A stretch of 64,000 bases of DNA from the NCBI RefSeq assembly GCF_008831285.2, contig NC_045145.1, positions 11,904,802 to 11,968,801 of the forward strand. The letters run 5' to 3'. Both the position numbers and the translations under genes were made by a program. The stretch is from Nymphaea colorata. Lineage: Eukaryota; Streptophyta; Magnoliopsida; Nymphaeales; Nymphaeaceae. Shown one piece after another: positions 8,968 to 18,805 of the stretch (its first letter is position 1; the number at the start of each line of letters is the position of its first letter). Below the pieces are notes generated by a model. That model was not told the DNA's origin. It did no database searches and saw only the letters and a program-made list of their open reading frames with translations.

Positions 8968-10650
8968 ACCAGTAATAGGATCAATACATTTGTATCCTTT
9001 TTGCGTAGGGGAGTATCCAACAAAGACACATTTGATAGACCTAGGATCAAGTTTCTTGACATTTGGACTGTGATCATGGATAAAACATACACAACCAAAA
9101 ACACGAGGAGGAAGAGGAAATGGTGGACGACTGCCAGGAAGCAACGAGTGGGGAGTCCTACCATTCAAAACACGACTGGGCATGCGGTTAATAAGATAGG
9201 CACTAGTAAGAATTGCATCACCCCAATAGTGTTTAGGAAGATTTCTCTGAAACAAAAGAGCCCTGGTGACATTAAGAAGTTGACGATTTTTCCTTTCAGC
9301 TACCCCATTTTGAGGGGGGGTGTAACTACAGGATGTCTCGTGAACAATCCCCCGTTGTCTAAGAAACTCCTCAACAGGCTGACACATGTACTCACGGGCA
9401 TTATCGGACCTGAAAGTTTTAACATTCGCACCATACTGGGTATGCACAAGAAGAATAAATGTCTCTATGATGCGAGGAACCTCGCTGCGGTCTTTTAACA
9501 AGTATATAAATGTAGCACGAGAGAAATCATCAATGAAAGTGATAAAATACTGGAAACCTTGACGGGTATGAATGCCCGAAGGTCTCCATACATCAGAGTG
9601 AATCAGGGAAAAAGCTTCATTAGCACAACTAGAAGAAAGAGGGTACGAAGCCCTCACATGTTTGGCAAACTGACAAACATCACAAGAAATGGAAGACAAA
9701 TCAAAGGAGAAACACAAGTCTGGAAACAAATGTTTCAAAATCCCAAAAGGTAAATGCCCAAAACGTTCATGCCAGTACATAAAAGACTGAAGACAATCTT
9801 CTCTTCTCTTATCTGTCTTGAGGATCGCTGTCAACAGAGCAGTAGCCACACGTATGGGAAGACGATATAATCCATCAGAAGCTAAACCAATCCCAATCCT
9901 CTTCCCTGTCACCAAGCCCTGCAAAACACAACGATCGGCAGAGAATATAAGTTCACAATTCAATTCTTTAGTAAGTCTACTGACTGATAAGAGATTTAAA
10001 GGAAACTGGGGAACATGTAAAGCGCCCTGCACATGAAATTTGTCCAACAAGGACAGAGTGCCTTCGCCTGCCACACAGGTAGAGGAACCATCTGCAAGAG
10101 AAACACGTTCCTTTCCCGATGACAACTTATACTCATGAAACAATTTTGGATTACCTGTCATGTGATGAGTAGCACCACTATCGACAATCCATTCCCCCAC
10201 AGAAGAGTTACCTTGATTGCCAATAACCGCGAGAGCATGATTAGCTGTAGTTCCCTCTGAGGTCTCAATCTTGTTGACATCGATCCTGCCCAAATAAGCC
10301 CTTAGTTCACGAAGCTGGTCAGCAAAAATGGAGACTTTTTCTCCACTGGATGCTTGCACCTCAGACACAGGCGTTCTCCCAATCGAAGATCTCCCTTTGT
10401 TTCCCTTCTTTTCTGGATGAAGATCCCAACAATAATCCACGGTGTGACCTGTCTTCTTGTAGTGAGTGCACCGGCGAAGGGATCTAGACGGGCCGCCAGG
10501 ACCACGACTCACGAGAGCGGATCTCTCGTTATAGGGCACAAGTTCCCTCTTCCCTTCTTTTGTAACAAGCCTCCTCTGTTCTTCCGCTTCAACACAGGAG
10601 TACACATCTTCAATACTGGACACCTCCCCTGAATTCAGAATCTGGCTTCA
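8968..10650 (-). pseudogene. Inner Copia gag C-terminus, protease and integrase
   Basis: The open frame runs between the two nonsense codons (10648-10650 and 8965-8967). The zinc knuckle reads CTHYKKTGHTVDYC, so its second cysteine has become tyrosine. The protease follows with the catalytic DSGA motif (WIVDSGATHHMTG). The integrase has the zinc-binding HH-CC part (WHERFGHLPF through CDVCQ) and the catalytic triad in HSDVW, RSDNAREY and NGVAERKNR. The conserved glycine after HSDVW is arginine here. Only two stop codons in the whole polyprotein indicate recent death. Confidence 0.92.
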
Positions 10651-11235
10651 AACACCTTCAAACTCATCATTTAAACCTGCTAAAAATAGGAAAACCCTGT
10701 TTTCCCATTCATGAGCAACATAGAGCGCCTGATCATGGGGACAATGCCAATGAATATCAGAATGATAGTCAAGCTCTTCCCACTTGGCTTTCAAAGCCCC
10801 ATAGTATTCTGCAACAAACGAGGTCCCTTGTCGAATGCCATAGACTGTCTTCATTACTTGGTAAGTACGAATTGCGGTCTTCTTTTGGCCATACATTTGC
10901 TCGAGGACCACCCACATGTCTCTAGCAGTCTTCTTCCGAAGGATAAGGGGCTGAATATCGACGGAAACGGAATTGACAATCCAAGTTTTCACTTGATTAT
11001 CCTCAAGAAACCAAGTATGCCACACATCACTTGTTCTTGCTGGTTCGGGGTTGCTCCCATCAATATAGGCCATGCGACTACGGCCAGCAATCCCCATGGT
11101 CATAGCAGGCGACCACGAGAAATAATTATCCTTGGTGAGGCGAAGAGTGATGACCTGCATGGGAACATTCTCAGTTCTAAAAGCCCCTATTTCAGTGGGA
11201 TTGGTGTTGACGGTTGACGAGGAAGAGGCTGCCAT
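10648..11235 (-). pseudogene. Inner Copia gag, truncated by a nonsense codon
   Basis: The first ATG is at 11235-11233 (MAASSSSTVNTNPTEIG); a GTG two codons upstream is less likely. The frame covers the Copia gag core (KDNYFSWSPAM, MWVVLEQMYGQKK, KWEELDYHSD) and ends after NDEFEGV at a TGA (10648-10650). The following bases continue in frame as SQILNSGE, matching RSQILN in the outer element. The stop therefore replaces an arginine codon, again CGA to TGA. Gag would normally continue through the zinc knuckle into pol in the same frame. Confidence 0.93.
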
Positions 11236-11240
11236 AATCA

Positions 11241-11993
11241 CAGACCAGTCTAGCTACGGGTGAAGCCCAGTAGGCAGCAAGGGCAGCAGGGAGCAACAGC
11301 ACAATACAACACCAAAAAAAGGCAGAGAGTAGGCAACGGACAAAACGGAGAACGCCTAAACCTCACCGGCGGAAGAGACAGCAACAGAGAGGCAGCGCCG
11401 GAGAAAAAAAAACGAAGCAGAGCGGCGCGGCGCTGGGTGGAAACAAACCGCCGGAACCAGGCAGAGCGGCGCACCGGCGGAAGCAGACCGCCGGAACCAG
11501 GCAGAGCGGCGCGGCGCTGGGCGGAAATAGACCGTCGAAAACTGGCAGAGCGGCGCGGCGCCAGAAAAAGACACGGCGGTGGGCGATGCGTCGGATGACA
11601 GAGAGGAACGACGCTGGACAGAGTGTCGCTGGGCAGGCCGATGCTGGGCGGAAGCGACTGAACAGGAACGACGCTGATCAGGGCGTCGCTGGGCCGGTCG
11701 TCGCTAGGCGGAGACGGCGGAATCCTGAGCGACGCTGATCAGGGCGGCGCTGGGCGGAGACGGCGGCGGGGCGACAGACGAAGCTCAGGCGTCGGGCACG
11801 GACGTCGGGCACGGGCGTCGGGCACGAGCGTCGGGCACGGGGGTCGGGCGAAGCTCGGGCACGAGCGTCGGGCACGGGCGATGAACAGTGTCGGGCGAGA
11901 CGATGAACAGTGCCGGGCAAGTCAATGAACAGTGCCAGGCGAATCCTCCTCCAACACGGGCAAAAGACAAACCAGAAACGCCGGAACTTCACG
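11241..11993 (-). repeat. GC-rich leader of inner Copia with tandem repeats
   Basis: No gene is present. This untranslated leader contains two kinds of internal tandem repeat. One is a roughly 60-bp unit with GCAGAGCGGCGCGGCGCTGG (about 11415-11560, three to four copies). The other is a short unit around GCGTCGGGCACG (about 11788-11880, about seven copies), followed by ATGAACAGTG repeats (11880-11935). The strong GC bias contrasts sharply with the AT-rich surroundings. Confidence 0.8.
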
Positions 11994-12005
11994 GCTCTGA
12001 TACCA
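11994..12005 (-). other. Primer-binding site, inner Copia
   Basis: The plus strand reads GCTCTGATACCA, the complement of TGGTATCAGAGC, directly adjoining the 5' LTR at 12006. It is complementary to initiator methionine tRNA. Confidence 0.95.
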
Positions 12006-12254
12006 TGTAGAAATACGAACAAGAAGAAGACGAAGAGAAACAATGATCACGATGTAACGTGGAAAACCCTCAACACGAGGGAGAAAAAACCACGAATGAG
12101 GAGGAGTTGGTGCCTACTAGCAGCCAGACTCTCTCTCTCTTAAGATTATCATTAACACTTAAGGATTAGGGTTACATGACTTAAGTAGAGCCCAAAACGG
12201 GCTACAAGGCGGGTCGGGTATGGATCCGGACCCGAAACCCACAATCTATCAACA
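12006..12254 (-). repeat. 5' LTR of inner Copia element
   Basis: This is a 249-bp repeat nearly identical to 6667-6915 (one mismatch seen). On the minus strand it starts TGTTGATAG and ends TTTCTACA. GCAAC follows it at 12255-12259, pairing with 6662-6666. Confidence 0.95.
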
Positions 12255-12916
12255 GCAACAAAGCGGGTCATTCTGTTGATTTTTGTTGGGATCTTCATCC
12301 TGAGAAGCGTCTCGTCCGAGGTCGTCCTCCTCCTCATCGCCGTGCTCCTTCTGTGCCCGAGCCTAGTCCGGGGTCGTCCAATGTTGCCAAATCCAAGCTC
12401 TCCTCAGATCAACTCAGAGAGTTGCAAGCATACATTAGTCGTTTGTCTACCCAGGATAATGCTTCTACTTCTGAGGGGGCTAAGTTAGCCCAGGCCCTGG
12501 TTGCTACTAGTGATGAAGGTAATTCCTCTCTCGGTGATTGGATTGTTGACAGTGGGGCTACTCATCATATGACAGGGGACCCTACGATGTTTCAAGAGTA
12601 CAAGTTGACCTCTAGGCAGCAGCGTGTGTCTATGGCTGATGGTTCTTCTATCTCTGTGGCTGGAAAAGGGAGTTTATCATTACTGAACAAATATTGTCTT
12701 CATAATACCCTGCATGTTCCCAATATTCTCGTAAATTTGTTATCTATCAGCAGTATTACCAAAGAGCTAAACTGTAATCTAATTTTCTCTGCTGATTGTT
12801 GTTTCCTGCAGGACTTGGGGACGGGGCAGAAGATTGGGATTTGTTCGGTTATTGATGGTCTCTACAGACTGCCCGTACAAGTTGCTTCTGCTTTGATTTC
12901 AGCCACCAGTGGATAG
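12255..12916 (+). pseudogene. Outer Copia gag end and protease
   Basis: After the duplicated GCAAC the outer element resumes with the second half of the zinc knuckle (GHSVDFC, from about 12266). A proline/arginine-rich linker and then the protease with its catalytic DSGA (WIVDSGATHHMTGDP, about 12538) follow. The frame is open from 12260 until an in-frame TAG at 12914-12916 at the protease/integrase junction. Reading continues in the same frame after it. Without the nested insertion it would be in frame with gag. Confidence 0.9.
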
Positions 12917-13903
12917 TTGCCTGGCGTAGAGGACAGATCCGTCATTATGCGTTGGCACGAGAGACTTGGTCATCTTCCATTCCAGTTGCTTAAAAAGTTG
13001 TTTCCTAGGATGTTTCATTCTGTTTCTTTGGACACCTTCGCCTGTGAAGTGTGTCAGTTGTCTAAGCATGTTAGGGCCTCGTACCCTATTTCATTCAATA
13101 AAGCCAACCGTCCTTTTGCTTTGGTTCACTCTGATGTTTGGGGTCCTTCGGGAGTACCCACTTGTCGTGGCTTTCACTATTTCATGACTCTTATTGATGA
13201 CTACTCCCGGTGTACGTTCGTGTATCTGTTGAAAGAACGTAGTGAAGTTCCCAACATTGTCAAAAACTTTGTGGCATTTGTTGAAACTCAATTCCATACC
13301 CCTGTTCAGACCCTTCGTACTGACAATGCTCGAGAGTATGTCTCCCAATCCCTTGATGACTTCCTGCGAAGCAAGGGTATTATACATGAAACATCCTGTA
13401 GCTACACACCTCCTCAAAATGGCGTGGCTGAAAGGAAGAACCGTCATTTGTTAAATGTCACCCGGGCCATTATGTTTCAACGTCATGTCCCTAAGCGGTA
13501 CTGGGGTGATGCACTTCTCACTAGTGCTCATCTCATTAACCGTATGCCTACTCGTGTGTTGAATGGTCATTCCCCTTATTCTGTTTTGTGACCTACTCAG
13601 AATCCCTGGCCTTTGACCCCTCGGGTGTTTGGGTGTGTTTGCTTTGTCCATGACCATAGTCCCACTCTCAAGAAACTTGATCCTCGGTCCATCAAAGCGG
13701 TCTTTTTGGGGTATTCCTCCACTCAGAAGGGATACAAGTGTGTTGACCCTAGCACTTCCAGAGTATATGTCTCCAGGGATGTTACCTTTCATGAACATGA
13801 GGCATACTTTCCTGCGAATCCTCTTCAGGGGGAGTGTCTAGGTGACAGAAGAGAAGAGTATTCTTCGCATCAGTTGATTCAGTTCATGGATTTCTTGGAT
13901 TAA
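12917..13903 (+). pseudogene. Outer Copia integrase
   Basis: The integrase zinc-binding part (MRWHERLGHLPF ... CEVCQ) and the catalytic core are clear: HSDVWGPSG, RTDNAREY and NGVAERKNR supply the D,D,E triad. A TGA at 13589-13591 interrupts the frame shortly after NGHSPYSVL. The C-terminal PRVFGCVCF and YKCVD region continues in the same frame to a TAA at 13901-13903. No frameshift is needed, so all lesions are point nonsense changes. Confidence 0.9.
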
Positions 13904-15214
13904 ACGGTTAGTTCTCCAAGTGTGGAAGACGTTGTCAGTAAGGACAGAGACAGTCAGATGGAGGGGGGCCCTGTAGAAGAACAGCCTCGAGGTCACCTAT
14001 TTGGTCAGGTTTACAGCAGAAAGAAGAAGGATGTGATGGAAGACGTTGATGTTACCAATCCCAATCTTCCCAATCTTGTGACCTCCCCGGATGATCCAAG
14101 TCCAATGAATGAAGAACTTCCCATAGCCCTGCGCAAGGGCACCAGGTCATGTACTTCTCATCCTATTCAGAGATTTGTTTCATATGCAAAACTCAGTAAA
14201 GACTACAAGTGCTTTGTTACCTCTTTATCTATGGCTGTTATTCCTAGGTTAGTGGAAGATGCCAGGAAGGATCCTAAATGGCTACAGGCTATGACAGAGG
14301 AGATGGACGCCCTGGAAAAGAACAATACGTGGGAGGTTGTTGATATCCCCAAGGGAACTCACTTAGTTGGTTCCAAGTGGGTGTTTAATGTGAAGTACAA
14401 ACCTGATGGCACTGTAGAACGCTATAAGGCTCGTCTTGTTGCTAAAGGGTTTAGCCAGAAATATGGGATTGACTATCTTGAGACGTTTGCTCTCGTGGCG
14501 AAACTGAAGACCGTAAGGGTCATCTTAGCTCTTGCAGTGCAAAAGAAGTGGAGCATGGACCAACTGGATGTCAAGAATGCCTTCTTGAATGGTCACCTTG
14601 AGGAAGAAGTCTATATGAGCATGCCGCCTGGATATGCTCGGAACGGGAAGTGTTGTTATCTCAAGAAAGCTTTATATGGTCTCAAGCAGTCTCCTAGAGC
14701 TTGGTGTGAAAGACTAAGGGTTGTTATGAAGACTAATGGCTATAAACATGGAAATGGTGATCACACCCTCTTCATCAAGCAGAGAAATGGTCTGGTGAGC
14801 CTCCTACTTGTATATGTTGACAATATGATTGTCACAGGTGACGACGAAAGGGAAAAAAGGAAGATGAAAGAAACGTTAGCTGCAGAATTCGATCTCAAAG
14901 ATCTGGATAAACTAAGGTATTTCTTAGGAATTGAGATCGCGCGATCTGAGACTGGGCTTGTTATGAGCCAAAGAAAATACACCTTGGATCTTCTGAAAGA
15001 GACAGGTAAACTGGGATGCAGGCCCTTTCTTACCCCAATGGAGTCTGGCACAAGGATAAGTATCAAATCTGGGACTATCTTGGATGAGGAAGGAAAAGGG
15101 AGGTATCAGCGGCTGGTTGGTAAACTCATTTATCTCACTCTTACTCGCCCAGATATTACGTGTGCTGTGGGTGTGTTAAGTCAGTTTATGCATGCCCCTA
15201 CTGATTGTCATTGA
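13904..15214 (+). pseudogene. Outer Copia reverse transcriptase with mutated catalytic box
   Basis: A full-length reverse transcriptase core is readable: WEVVDIPKGTHLVGSKW, KARLVAKGFSQKYG, LDVKNAFLNGHLEEEVYM, LKKALYGLKQSPRAW. The catalytic box reads YVDN, because codon 14822-14824 is AAT where aspartate is required, so the copy could not have made active enzyme. A conserved proline in the ETFAPVAK motif is leucine here. The frame ends at a TGA (15212-15214), where the inner element has a leucine codon. The reading frame then continues into RNase H. Confidence 0.92.
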
Positions 15215-15787
15215 AAAAGTGCTGAAAGAGTATTGGGATACTTAAAGAATGACCCAGGGAAAGGACTGCTCTACACTCGACAAGATCGACTAAGCATTGA
15301 AGGATACTCTGACGCCGACTGGGCAGGATGCACAGATACTAGGAGGTCTACCACAGGATACTGCATCTTTCTTGGAGGTAACCTTGTGGTCTGGAGAAGT
15401 AAACGACAAGAAGTTTGTTCCAGGTCCAGTGCTGAGGCTGAATACAGGGCGGTTGCTATGGGGGTTACAGAGATGTTATGGCTCAAAATTCTTTTAGCAG
15501 ATATTGGGGTTAAAATGGAAGAGAAGATGAGGATGTATTGTGACAACAAGTCTGCTATTAACTTGGCAAATAATCCGGTCATGCATGACAGGACCAAACA
15601 TGTGGAGATCGATCGCCACTTCATACGGGAACGCATAGATTCAAAGGAGTTGATTTTGCCCTATATGAAGTCTGAAGATCAAGTTGCGGATGTCTTAACT
15701 AAGTCTTTATGTACATCTCAATTTGAGAAAAATGTTAGCAAGCTTGGCATGTTTGATATGTATGCCAAGCTTGAGGGGGAGTGTTAG
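15215..15787 (+). pseudogene. Outer Copia RNase H
   Basis: In the same frame as the reverse transcriptase, this carries GYSDADWAGCTDTRRST, SSAEAEYRAVAMG and the MYCDNKSAINLANN motifs, then HVEIDRHFIRE. These supply the RNase H acidic residues. It ends EGEC and TAG, with the stop formed by the first bases of the 3' LTR (15782 onward). Confidence 0.92.
15771..15781 (+). other. Polypurine tract, outer Copia
   Basis: TTGAGGGGGAG lies directly before the 3' LTR. It primes plus-strand DNA synthesis in Copia elements. The inner element has the equivalent at 6916-6926 on the minus strand. Confidence 0.9.
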
Positions 15788-16068
15788 AATATATTGTAAT
15801 GGGGAACCGGGTCCATATCTGGACCCGGTCCTATGGGGCATGGATACCGAGGCAGACTCGGTACCCTAGGCGGCACTCTTTCTCTCCCTCCTATATATTC
15901 TTCACTTACATGTAATTGTTGAGTTAAGTGAATATTATTTTCTCTCTCCTAGGGTTGCGGTTTGCCCCTAGGTCAGAGCTTTCCCGTGGTTTTTCACCTC
16001 TTTCTGAGGTTTTCCACGTATATTGTGTGTGCTTTCTCTGCTCTCTCCTTGTGGTTCGTGTTTCTACA
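15782..16068 (+). repeat. 3' LTR of outer Copia element
   Basis: 287 bp, two transitions different from the 5' LTR, with the same hairpins and TATA box. The GTGGG target duplication follows at 16069-16073. Confidence 0.96.
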
Positions 16069-16925
16069 GTGGGTAAAATTTTGATAAACACATGATCTCT
16101 TGCTTTAAAATCCAACTCCCTTTATCATTGGTCAGCATAACTCTTCTGATGACTTCGGGCAACCATAGGTTTCTTCTTGATTATGTTAGATTGATCAGTA
16201 TAATGTTGAATGACTAGAGGATCTTCAATTTTGTTGTCTCTAACTCATTCCAACTAGTTGGCTATCTACAAGGTCGACCATAGTGAGCTTTAAATGGAGC
16301 CATCCAATAATGGAGTAGTAATTATTATATGCAAATTCTGCTAGCTTCACATGCCTATCCCTTTTACCTTTCCACTCTATCACACAAGCTCTCAGCATAT
16401 CCTCTAGTGTTTAGATGGTTTGTTCTCACTGTCCATCGGATTGGAGATGAAATGTTACGATTAATTTCAGTTTTATTCCTAAAGGTTCCTATAATCTTTC
16501 CCAAAATTTAGATTTGAATCATGGATCCATGGAGTCGAACGATCCCTTCAACATATAAGTCTGCTAAACTCTCAAGGAATTGTGAAATCCTAATTGATAA
16601 GAAGTGTGCAGATTTAGTCAAGTAGTCCACTACAACCCATATAATATCATGTTCTCTTTGAGTCTTACTAATCCTACTATAAAATCCATTGAGGACACTC
16701 AATATGTTGCATTAATCCACTAAGCTTTTGATGTTCAACCTTAATTTGCTGGCACACTAAGCATTGCGAAACAAAATTTGCAATCTCTTTCTTTATTCCT
16801 GGCCACCAAAAGTTTCTCTTTATGTTTTGATACATCGTGGTGGTTCCTGGATGTATCTTGTTTTGTTGTCTCCTCCAATAACTTATTTTTCACTTTTGTA
16901 TAATTTGAAATTTATAGTCTATTGT
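16069..16925 (-). pseudogene. Gypsy-1 integrase region (decayed)
   Basis: The minus strand carries Ty3/Gypsy integrase remnants. Around 16110-16069 it reads DFKARDHVFIKILP, the GDHVFLK-type C-terminal motif that the outer Copia element interrupts. Around 16702-16510 it reads the catalytic-core motif HDIIWVVVDYLTKSAHF. Near 16860-16740 are remnants of the zinc-binding region. Many stops and frame changes are present. The stretch matches the second copy at about 26590-27440 and breaks off where the TRIM begins. Confidence 0.85.
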
Positions 16926-17315
16926 TGTAACAACTCGACCCACTCCTGAGCTCGGGCCTCTGGTTTGGCAGATCCCAACCCACCCCGTAGCAGGTTCGAC
17001 TCCAGCCTCAAAAAGGCTAGGAACCAGGACAACCATTTATGGTAATGACTTACTTTATAAACCCTTGAAGATTTCTCACAATCTTCAATACAAGATTAAA
17101 CATTTGGGGCATTACAATCCACCCCTTCAAGGCACACGCGTCCAACGTGTGGGACCCTAGGTCCGAGTGTTGAAACTACTCTGATACCACTGTAACAACC
17201 CAACCCACTCCTGAGCTCGGGCCCCTGGTTTGGCGGATCTCAACTTGCCCCCTAGTAGTTTCGGCTCCAGCCTCAAAAAGGCTAAGAACCAGGACAACCA
17301 ATACCGGCTGCTTCT
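16926..17315 (-). mobile_element. TRIM element (two LTRs, one truncated)
   Basis: This is a terminal-repeat retrotransposon in miniature. The LTR at 16926-17116 (TGTAACAACT...GGGGCATTACA on the plus strand) is followed by a roughly 74-bp internal region. That region starts with a polypurine-tract complement (ATCCACCCCTT at 17117-17127) and ends with a primer-binding-site complement, ACTCTGATACCA (17178-17189). A second LTR starts at 17191 and matches the first for about 120 bp (CCCACTCCTGAGCTCGGG..., CCAGCCTCAAAAAGGCTA), then diverges after about 17310. No coding capacity is present. It sits exactly where Gypsy-1 stops matching its sister copy. The family is the same as at 52926-53657. Confidence 0.8.
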
Positions 17316-17622
17316 ATAAGTCACACAAGGGGAAACATCAAACTATAGAGGTGAAAGGAACATGTATTTATTCTCAAAAGATACATGAGATTAGGCCTAA
17401 AAACCCACTCCAAACAAGTGAACAGCAAATGCTATACATATAGGAAGACTACATAAAGAAGAGGGAGATCTAGACATTGGACTAGTTCCAACAGCTAGAA
17501 ATGTAGCTATTGGGACTAGTCCACTCCTAGTCAATAGTTAAAAAGAAAAGGATAAAAATGGAAATGAGAAAATAAGTATTAAGAAAAATACATAAAGAAA
17601 AAGGAAAAATTACATAAACAAC

Positions 17623-17662
<40 letters not shown>

Positions 17663-17749
17663 ACATATATGAGCTGACTAATATATGTAATATGCATACA
17701 TATAGATATATATATAAATCTGGATATATACATTATAACATTAATAACA
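17316..17749. other. Non-coding stretch with hairpin and TA repeat
   Basis: No gene. It holds a 19-bp inverted repeat with two mismatches (17479-17497 and 17504-17522, GGACTAGTTCC.../...GGGACTAGTCC, 6-nt loop) and a TA run at about 17627-17661. Confidence 0.7.
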
Positions 17750-18437
17750 GTTATCACACTAGTATTAGGATGACACCTTTTGAAGCCTTGTATGGAAGGC
17801 CATGCAGATCACCAACTTGTTAGGTCGAAATGGGTGATGGCAAGATCAAAAACTCTTTGATATTGTAGCATTACAACGACCAAGTACAATTGATAAGAAA
17901 AAAGTTATTGATGGCTCAAAGTAGACACAAGAGTTATGCTAACATTCGACATAGAGAGTTCTCTTTTGAGGTTGGTAATCATGTGTTTTTTGAAAATTTC
18001 ACTTACTAAAGGTGTTTTTTGATTTGGTATTAAGGGAAAAGTTGAGCCCTATGTTCATTGGGCCTTTTGAAATATTAGAGAAGGTTGAAGAGGTGTGGCG
18101 TACAAATTTACCATCTAAATTGAGTCATGTTCATGATGTTTTCCATGTCTCTATGCTTTGAAAGTATGTGCTAGATCCTATACATGTGATTGACTTCAAG
18201 GTATTCAGTGCAAAATGATTTGACGATGGAAGAAAAGCCTAATAAAATTGTGGATCAAAGAGAGCAAGTACTTCACACTAAGATAATTCCTTTAGTAAAA
18301 GTAGAATGACAACACTATGGCCTGAAGGAGAACACATGAGAGATCGAGGCCGATACACGAAAGAAGTATCCACACCTGCTCTTGCATTGAGGTATGACCT
18401 AACTTTTGAGGATGAAATTTTCTTTAAGAAAGGTAGA
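17750..18437 (+). pseudogene. Gypsy integrase C-terminus and chromodomain-like tail (decayed)
   Basis: The plus strand reads [15 protein letters not shown] near 17770, then QSRHKSYAN and a VGNHVF motif. Past a frameshift, VHDVFHVSML and FEDEIFFKKGR follow, close to the end. These are the standard 3' landmarks of chromovirus-type Ty3/Gypsy pol. Several stops and frameshifts are present. A purine-rich tract (AAGAAAGGTAGA) then leads into a TGTAACGAGC LTR start at 18438. It lies in the opposite orientation to Gypsy-1, so it is a separate insertion. Confidence 0.8.
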
Positions 18438-18720
18438 TGTAACGAGCAATGTCTTGGCAGATCTAGCTGAATCAGGTCCAGACCCGAACCCAAACTCCAT
18501 CGTGCAAAAGAGGAATGCCTGTCAATGGTACCCCAGACCCAAAATGGTTAGTATATGTATTTCAGTGTCCACTATTGTTTGGGCCATGACCTCTACCCCT
18601 TGTGTTTCCACGTCGAGTGCATGCCATCTGAATCACACATTCAAAGATAAAAGTTACGAACAAAATTTTCATGTTTATATCTGAAACATAATTCCAGGTT
18701 AGTTAAAGAACTTGCAAACA
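18438..18720 (+). repeat. Gypsy 3' LTR start (partial)
   Basis: It begins TGTAACGAGC immediately after the purine-rich tract that ends the preceding pol relic. The right boundary is not clear, since I see no matching LTR in the window. Confidence 0.45.
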
Positions 18721-18805
18721 CCCTTCTACACCAAGCTTGGATGACTTTTCTCTTTTTTTTTTGTGATTGGCACTAGGCATTGGAAAAGGATTCTAGACAC
18801 TATGC

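Larger units (their letters stand above)
6667..12254 (-). mobile_element. Inner Ty1/Copia retrotransposon, complete, nested
   Basis: This is a full 5.59 kb element on the minus strand. It has a 249-bp LTR at 12006-12254 (5' end), a primer-binding site at 11994-12005, a leader, gag-pol, a polypurine tract at 6916-6926, and a 249-bp LTR at 6667-6915. GCAAC flanks it at 6662-6666 and 12255-12259. By eye the LTRs differ at one base (CCC versus CCT in the TGGTGCCYACTAG block), so it is younger than its host element, as nesting requires. Its proteins are clearly related to the outer element (same motifs, many shared residues), but the LTRs differ, so these are two families of one lineage. Confidence 0.97.
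5223..16068 (+). mobile_element. Outer Ty1/Copia retrotransposon, complete, with nested insertion
   Basis: This is a full LTR retrotransposon on the plus strand. It has a 287-bp LTR (5223-5509), a primer-binding site (5510-5521), gag-pol, a polypurine tract (15771-15781) and a 287-bp LTR (15782-16068). GTGGG flanks it on both sides (5218-5222 and 16069-16073). The order protease, integrase, reverse transcriptase, RNase H makes it Ty1/Copia. The two LTRs differ at only two positions (5280/15839 and 5282/15841, both transitions), so insertion was recent. It landed in Gypsy-1, and a second Copia element (6667-12254) is inserted in its gag. Without that insert the element would be about 5.25 kb. 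Confidence 0.97.

Noticed and set aside
8899-9498. Plus-strand open frames opposite the inner Copia integrase
   Set aside because: They are antisense shadows of the minus-strand polyprotein, with no independent motif.
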